Shown one piece after another: positions 57,472 through 64,000 of a DNA stretch of 64,000 nucleotides. Numbering within the stretch: the stretch's first letter is position 1; every line of letters starts with the position of its first letter. Made by a program: the position numbers and the translations under genes. The notes below the pieces were generated by a model. That model made no database searches, was not told where the DNA came from, and saw only the letters and a program-made list of their open reading frames with translations. The stretch lies in assembly GCA_947652605.1 (NCBI GenBank), contig OX393576.1:59248966-59312965 (forward strand). The letters run 5' to 3'. This DNA is from Elmis aenea (Eukaryota > Arthropoda > Insecta > Coleoptera > Elmidae).

Positions 57472-58077
57472 AGCGGGCTTCAGACAAGCAATATATATAT
57501 TGACAATAAAATATTGTCAATAGTGTCTATAAATATTGACAAACTGCATTTGCCTCACACAATCAATATTTATTGACAATACATTTAGTTTAAGTGTGGC
57601 AGTCAACGATGTCGTGTCAAAAGAAAACTTGTGTTGTTATTATAGTGATTATCGGTAAAAACCCAAACAAAATTATGAGCAAAGGAATGGTTAAAGGAAG
57701 TTCGTACTACCACCCCAGAAGATTTTCAAAATGATTTTTGCATGACTAGCACGTCTTTCAAGTAACTATTCATGTAGTAGAACCAGCTGTCGTGGAGCAA
57801 GATTAGTTGTGTTGATGGGAAAGTATGATCTTGATACTTTTAAAAACAATTAGCATACTTGTTGACTGTAGCTCTTCTCGATGCAAAGTGAAGTATTGTC
57901 AATAATCACTGTCAGACGGTCAATATTTATTGTCAATGTTAAAAATAATTTGCTTTCATCAAACCACCTCATCGATATTTGAAATATTGCTAATATGGAA
58001 ATATATACTGTCACACGTTCAATAATATTAACAATACTGAAATATTGACAATATATATTGATCGTCTGAATCCCACT
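57472..58077. mobile_element. PIF/Harbinger-like remnant, 606 bp, TAA target duplication
   Basis: The left end is AGCGGGCTTCAGAC and the right end is the inverse GTCTGAATCCCACT. TAA flanks both sides (57469-57471, 58078-58080), the three-base duplication of this superfamily. Subterminal regions carry many inverted ATATTGACAATA copies. In the middle the plus strand reads TKLWAKEWLKEVRTTTPEDF then QNDFCMTSTSFK before a stop. That resembles the N-terminal part of Harbinger transposases (W-x-x-x-W-L-x-x-R then a D-F-x-N-x-x-R-M-like stretch). The rest of the gene is missing. Confidence 0.7.
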
Positions 58078-59234
58078 TAAGACGAGAATAAAAAAATTAT
58101 TTAATTTACGATTTACAAGCTCGAGCAAGACTCTTTTATTAAAGTTCTAACAAAATTTCCATGATTGAGTTGAAATTAATTCGCATTTCAGGTTCGATTA
58201 TTACGAAGTTCTGTGTTCACCGAGTTGGCTCCAACTTCAAAATTCTATTAAATGCGATTATTGAATGGCAGCTTGTTTGCAACTGTTTAATTCGCCAACT
58301 AAAATAGAACAACACAATGCCGCATTGACTAATTACTACACATAAAGTCTTAATACGTCTTCGTTAAATTTAACTTAATCCTAAGTAACATTCCAAACCG
58401 AAAGGAAAAAGTCGACATTTCAATGTTAATGCAAATTAAGGTAAAGATTTTGAATAACAATCTGAATGCCAAAGGAAAAATTTTATACTTACATTCGACC
58501 AAAGATATCTGAAATGTATATCAAACCTTGAATTTGTTGTGTTTAAATACATTATTAATGGATAATATTACGTTTTTTTTTTGCTTGAACATTCGCGTAT
58601 AATTGCAGAGAACTGTAGCAAGAACTAGGCAAAAATACATTGACCTACTTCTCTTTTAAAGGCTAGAAGCAGCATACGTGATTTACGACTGTTAAGATTC
58701 GCAACAATTTAATAATTAAAGATGATCTCAATCAGTTTTCATACATCAATGATATCAGATTTTTACGCACATGAAACTGCGTTGTGAATTTCTTAAACTG
58801 GATTAAACAAGGATGTTGGTACGTATTTTAACCTGCGGTCTACATTATTACATTAATTATTATACTACTCGATGAACATAAAGTTGGTGCTTAATTTTTG
58901 TGGTATTTCCGGGTAAATATCGAACGACCTAATTTGAGAAATAAATTCATAGTTCTTATCAATTACTTTACGCCCTTATGGGTAGATTATTATATTGAAA
59001 CACAAAACCTTTTCGATTAGCTAAAACAAACCTTTTTTAAATTCTTTTGGTGTCTCAACGTTTAAGGGTAGATATGTGCGTTAAGTAAAAAGTGTTAAAT
59101 CAAGCTATCACTTAGGCCCGATTGCATATAAGCTAACCCTGGGATTAAAACACGTGAACTGGGCAAAATCACAGCATAACTGGCACTGATAGTGCCTAGT
59201 TTTGGGGATTAACATGTATTTTAACACCAGCGTT

Positions 59235-59487
59235 ACCGAGCTCGGTGGCTGGTTGGTAAACAACCCAACGAACAATCGGGAGGTCGTGGGTTCGAATCCC
59301 GAGGCCGCCTGTCATCGTAGGGGTTTCAGTTGGTTTCCCCTACCTACTATAGGCAACTGCTGTGACAGTACTTCCACCTACCCTCCACCCTTACCCACCT
59401 TATCCTTGTTCCTTCCCCCTCCACTTTGGTGATTAGGCATAGCAGCAATAACATGCCGAAACAAAATAAATCAGATTTAAAAAAATG
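59235..59487 (+). mobile_element. tRNA-derived SINE, same head as 51662-51910 but different tail
   Basis: It starts ACCGAGCTCGGTGGCTGGTT with A box TGGCTGGTTGGT and B box GGTTCGAATCCC, the internal RNA polymerase III promoter. The body (GTCATCGTAGGGGTTTCAG, TACTATAGGCAACTGCTGTG, then C-rich) is shared with the other copy for about 190 bp. After that it diverges to GGCATAGCAGCAATAACATG and an A-rich end. A target duplication was not identified. It is not a functional tRNA gene. Confidence 0.8.
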
Positions 59488-60000
59488 AAACAGGGCCTTA
59501 GTATCTCAGAACTTGGACTATTTCATAATTCATACATAAAAAACCTACTAATAAGCACATTATCCACTTAAAGATTAAAGAAAAAAGAGGATGTGAAATG
59601 TTTTAAATATTGCAATGAAAGTTTAAAAATAATTTACGTACATCTACAGAATGATAAGTTTTGGAGAAATGACAATATTTCACAATTTTTCCATAACATA
59701 GTAGCGTACACTCGAACAACTTTTCACAAAAATTAACCTTCGGAAATTCCAATCATCGATGGAGTCCTTTATTTTTTACCTTTAAATGGTATCTTTACAA
59801 GACTTCCGTAGTTGCAAGTTCTAATTAATTTACGTTTCACTTCCTGATCATACTGGGTGGTACGCATAAGCATAACTCGTCTGTACACACTCTTGATAAA
59901 GCTATTTTGTTAACGAAATATTTGTTGCATAAAAATTTTAATGGCAATATTTTCCAATCAGAAAGTATATTCAGTCAATTAAACGTTGGTATGTATTTTA

Positions 60001-60525
60001 CACTGGGTCAATGTATCAATTAAAACTTACTAAAAATGTGCAGTTTTTTAAGACAAACTCAGAACCGTTTTCAAAAATAATCTATCATTTCAGGTTTTTG
60101 AGTTATTTTTCTTAAAAAAAAAAAAAAACTATAAAATCTTCGTAAATTGCGTGTTATTGAAAATAAATACATTAACCATTTATATTAAAGTAAGGAGAAA
60201 AAGGAATGTAAATAGCTGAAGGCCAACTATAACTTTCATTAAAAAAAAAGGTAAGTTTGTGTTATAACTTTTTAACGACGAGCGTATTTTTTTTTTATCA
60301 TAATCGAATTTTACATAAAAATATCTAAAAATAATCTTCATACATTTGTTTCGATATTTACAACAATAACGGATATATATGACATTACAAATATGACAAA
60401 AAACACTTTTTTTCAATAATTCAAAAACCGCAATGATAGAATATGTTTGAAAACAGTTCTGAGTTTTTCTCAAAAAACTGCACAATTTTGGTTCTTATAC
60501 CGTTTCGCTAATTTGGACCACCCTG
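60001..60525. mobile_element. CAGGGTG-group element, 525 bp
   Basis: The inverted right end starts CAGGGTGGTCCAAATTAGCG; the left end, CACTGGGTCAATGTATCA, is more diverged. TA precedes the left end; TG follows the right end, perhaps a mutated TA. Arms of about 125 bp pair (ATGTGCAGTTTTTTAAGACA against TTCTCAAAAAACTGCACA; GAACCGTTTTCAAAAATA and its inverse). The minus-strand open frame at 60180-60485 is a by-product. Confidence 0.75.
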
Positions 60526-63500
60526 TGCACAGTGTAAACACACCATTAAAGTTTTAATAGCTTTAATAAATATAATATGCTTGCTATTAATATTAATAAT
60601 TACATATACATACATTTTGTACTGAAAATGATTATTGGCACATTGTGTTTGGTGAATTATTATTGGAAATAATTGGTGTGACTTTAATGTACATATTAAT
60701 TAAATATCTATTAAAAAATACATCAATTGAGATTTAGCAATTAGAAATCTCCCACAAAATTAAGAACATTTTAATTTAATTCAATAAAATGTAAAAAAAA
60801 AACTTTCGGCTAATCTTTTTTGTTTTCCGAAAATTCTTAAAAAATGATCAAAAACTGGTAATGAACTGACCTTATTAAAAAAATTGGGCACAATTTACGA
60901 AACACGAATTTTTATTTCGTTCAATTAGCCACTTTTTGCTTGCACTAATTATGAAAAACTCATCAGGGGATTTAGAACTCTTTTATACAAACTGTTAATT
61001 ATAACAGTCTGACCGAATTAGTTCAAGACACTTACAAAGAATTTGCGGCCACTGATTCCTAATTAATTGCATAACAATTAAATAAAACAACAATTGGAAT
61101 TAAGCGAGCGTGGTGCGTGAAAATATATATATTAAAGTAATGCAAATATAATAGAAAATTCCACTTGTTAAATTACAGAGTTAATTGGGATTTTTTAAAT
61201 TTGTAAGATACACAACTGTTTCGAAATAATATAAAGGAAACAAATTATTAGAAATACCAGATATTTAAATTAAATTAAAAAATTCTCATGCTAACAAGAG
61301 TAAAAGATCTAGACTAATTTCGAATCTTCTACTACTACTAATAAAGAATAAGGAGTTTCGAAACTAGTTATTCTAGATCCTTCTCTTCAATGAGATTCGT
61401 GATTTTTTAAATTTAACCTATACTGATTTAAACTGCACCTGAATCATTAAAATAATTGAAAAATGTATCCCATTTACTTATAAATCAGGAATAATAAAAT
61501 AGCATCGACTAATTTGCACTACAAAATTAAGATTTTCTTCCAGAAGAATGCATGTACTCAATACCCCCCAAGTTACAAGACTATAATAATACGAGTGCAT
61601 GTACATATGTAATTTATATTGTTCATGCCTATTAACTTATTAGATTTGCTTAAACAATTCCTTTGCCATAAAATACTGACAATAACCAATTATTGCTTGT
61701 AATATGAATGTTGCCAGTTACATAAGTTGTTACTATAACTGTTGCGAATTGATTAAATTTGCACATCGGTTGGTGATACAGAATATTCAAATACCAGCGA
61801 TACTGTTGAGTTGTACCACCAATCTTGGACCACAACCAATACTTTCCTTGACATTTAATAACATAAAACTATACCAAGGTGAATAGAACGGCTTAACTTG
61901 TATAAATGTAGTATTAAATACTTATCAGTAATACCAGTTCTATACGAGGCTTAGTCAAATGAGTTTATACAACATAGTTCATGATCATAACCCAACAGTT
62001 CATTTCAGCTTTGCAGGTAACACCCGGGACTTAAGATTGATTGATACTTAGCCAATGTTCAGCATTTTTAAATGCCTAATCCTAATTAGTTAGATGATAT
62101 AGCTAACATCAACTAAAAACAATGTCGGAAACATTCTAAACTATAATGTGTACCAATCTGAGTTATATTGTTTTTGTGCTTAGGGATTTAAACGGTTTTG
62201 AGGAGTTCAAAGATTTTGGTTGAGTTTCCTGATTTTGATGGTCACACTACGGCCAAAAACTTGCTGAAGATTCTTTCCGTCAAAAAATTATGGGCCAAAA
62301 GTTATCCTATGTCAACAATCACAAAAAAACGACTTAAATTATGCACCGAAAGCCTCGACAGTCAAAGATGATTTTTTTATGTACCACACCAAGCAAGACA
62401 TTTCTTTCTAGAGGAAATTCTTTGACCACTCAACGTACAGGAATAGCAAACGGTATTTTTTTTATCATAATAAATTATACATTCTGTTACCAAGACGTTA
62501 CGTAATAAAAAATGTTAACAAAATCGAAGAAGGATGTGTCGGCACATCTTTTTTTTTTACTAGTTATTGTGGTATACTTCCGCAATAAATTTAAATACCA
62601 TTAAGGCAATTTATTTAGCATATGCCGTTAAACTAAGCGAGGTCAAGGGTATATTTTAGGACTGCGTTTAATAAATTCAGTGAAGTGGTACGACAGTAAC
62701 ATATCATCATGGAAAATGCATATGACCTGACCTGAAATGGTGAACTTTACTTAATTATTTGCCAAAGATAAAAATTCTGACGCATTAAAGCCTATTATAT
62801 ATACATTACGCCGACTAACATTATGCAGAAGATTAAACAGATGGATAGAAAAAAAAGTGGAAAATATATAAATAATGTCATGAAATATGCATGTTCAAAC
62901 TGACCTCCAGGGATATCTAAACAAAGTGGACAAAACCCAAAAACCTCTTACACTCTATAAAACGGAGAAAAAACCTAAACAAAATGTCTCAAAACTAGAT
63001 TCTTTTTCAAGAAGGGATTGTTCCTACAAACACGAGAAGTGATTTTAAATTTACCTAATATTTTTTTATTTAAAATGATTCACTTAAGTTTATTAAATAA
63101 TCACCAAATCATTGCAGGACAAAAACACTGTTTGTTGTACACCAAAAACGAAAAAAACAAACAGCCAGAACGATTTGGTTAAGATTTTCCAGACGTTATA
63201 CAAACTTTTTGGTTTGCCTCTAATCATAACGAAGATTACGAAAACTTAAAAATATTCCAAATCGGTTCTGTTTGTAAAACAACGTATCAATTTATAAAAA
63301 CATTTAAACCGAATTTTGTTTTACATGGCAGTAAGTAATTAATATACAAGAACCTTGAAAAAGGGCGACTGATTTAGAAGTAGTCTACCCAATCAAAGAC
63401 CTAAAAATTAGAAATGAAAGCAGTGACAAAAAAAGCAATTTTATTAATTATATTTAATACTATATTGTAGTTATGGCTAATAGATCAATTGCGAGGCCAT

Positions 63501-63911
63501 TTTCAGTCTGCAACGATCTTCAAATTTGTTTAGCGATATAAATTGTTTTCGACCAAAGAGATGATGAGTGCATTATCCTTTACGACTGCCCAAAAATGGT
63601 GACCAAAAATGGCCAATTTTACGGTCGCGTTGGCCATATAATAACCTTGCGGGAAAAAACGAAACTTCTCTAGTTTTTGATGCGCGCATCCTTTGCGAGT
63701 GAAACGGGGCAAAGTTTTTGAAAATATGTCTAATGGTTCCGAAGTAAAACGCGAAAAACGAGACTCCCTATAAAAGCGGTTTTTCCTCAAAGTTCGTTCA
63801 AAGCCGAAAAACATCTCGCGTCACAAAAAATTGTTTTAACTCGAAACTTCTTGGTCTCAAAAGGTAGCCAAAAGATGGCCGCATCTGGTGATGTATGAAT
63901 CAGGGGTTTGG

Positions 63912-64000
63912 AGTAGTCCAATTTTTTAGTTGCTCCGCTCCAGCTCCGCTCCGGCATCAAGATGCCTGCTCCAGCTCCGCTCCCGCTGCGCTCCGCGCTC
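63912..64000. mobile_element. Left part of a hAT-like element or GC-rich repeat, cut by the window edge
   Basis: CAGGGGTTTGGAGTAGTCCA is followed by repeated GCTCCGCTCCAGCTCCGCTC blocks up to the edge. A CAGGG terminus followed by iterated GAGCGGAGC/GGAGCTGG motifs is seen in some insect hAT elements. The other end and any target duplication lie outside, so this is tentative. Confidence 0.4.

Larger units (their letters stand above)
54358..64000. other. Region upstream of the isolated ELL exon; no gene found
   Basis: If ELL has its usual first coding exon (a YGLS-like start and a VKLTDSA-like motif), it should lie here or beyond the right edge. A search of the minus strand by eye did not find it. 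The region holds the elements listed separately at 54951, 57018, 57472, 59235, 60001 and 63912. No further gene or repeat could be supported in 58081-59234 and 60530-63900; the 94-codon minus-strand frame at 63530-63814 is not recognisable. Confidence 0.5.

Noticed and set aside
59246..59310. Possible tRNA gene (A box, B box)
   Set aside because: Clover-leaf arms cannot be formed convincingly, and the same head occurs in the other SINE followed by a common C-rich body.
63530..63814. 94-codon minus-strand frame, considered as an ELL first exon or a gene
   Set aside because: It lacks the ELL start motifs and has no recognisable domain, and no splice donor fits the phase required at 54357.

Overview
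The window is strongly A+T-rich animal DNA. It has spliced protein genes with short GT-AG introns, one very large intron, and many cut-and-paste DNA transposons with tRNA-type SINEs. The orthologues and the repeat style point to an insect. A beetle is my best guess, but that is an inference and no species can be named. All three protein genes I can defend lie on the minus strand.

Region 1 (1-5990) is gene-dense. INTS3, an Integrator subunit, runs off the left edge (2824 down to 1). It is followed upstream by a complete six-exon gene for a small protein with TPR repeats and two membrane segments (5990 down to 4430). The longest stretches of INTS3 and ELL coding sequence are either open to the edge or cut by introns, so they were rebuilt here by splicing the minus strand by eye.

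Region 2 (5991-11760) has no recognisable gene. It probably includes a long 3' UTR of ELL. It holds one small hAT-type MITE.

Region 3 (11761-54357) is the gene for the RNA polymerase II elongation factor ELL. Seven coding exons lie between 11761 and 16608. One isolated 18-codon exon lies at 54304-54357, after an intron of about 37.7 kb. The exon with the start codon was not found and is probably beyond the right edge. The longest exon contains nine tandem copies of a 27-bp (9-residue) unit.

The giant intron and the DNA to its right (16609-64000) are mainly a store of mobile elements. Elements whose 8-bp target duplications can be read directly belong to the hAT superfamily; several are nested. 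A second group begins with CAGGGTG or a close variant at TA target sites and includes very long perfect or near-perfect inverted repeats (foldbacks), with one foldback inserted inside another of the same family. Also present are a mariner pseudogene, a Harbinger-like remnant with TAA target sites, a broken non-LTR retrotransposon carrying two later insertions, and two SINEs that share a head but not a tail.

INTS3 (Integrator) and ELL (super and little elongation complexes) both act in RNA polymerase II transcription, including snRNA genes, but nothing seen here shows that their linkage matters. The most unusual content is the set of long palindromic elements inside a transcribed intron, which should fold into long double-stranded RNA.
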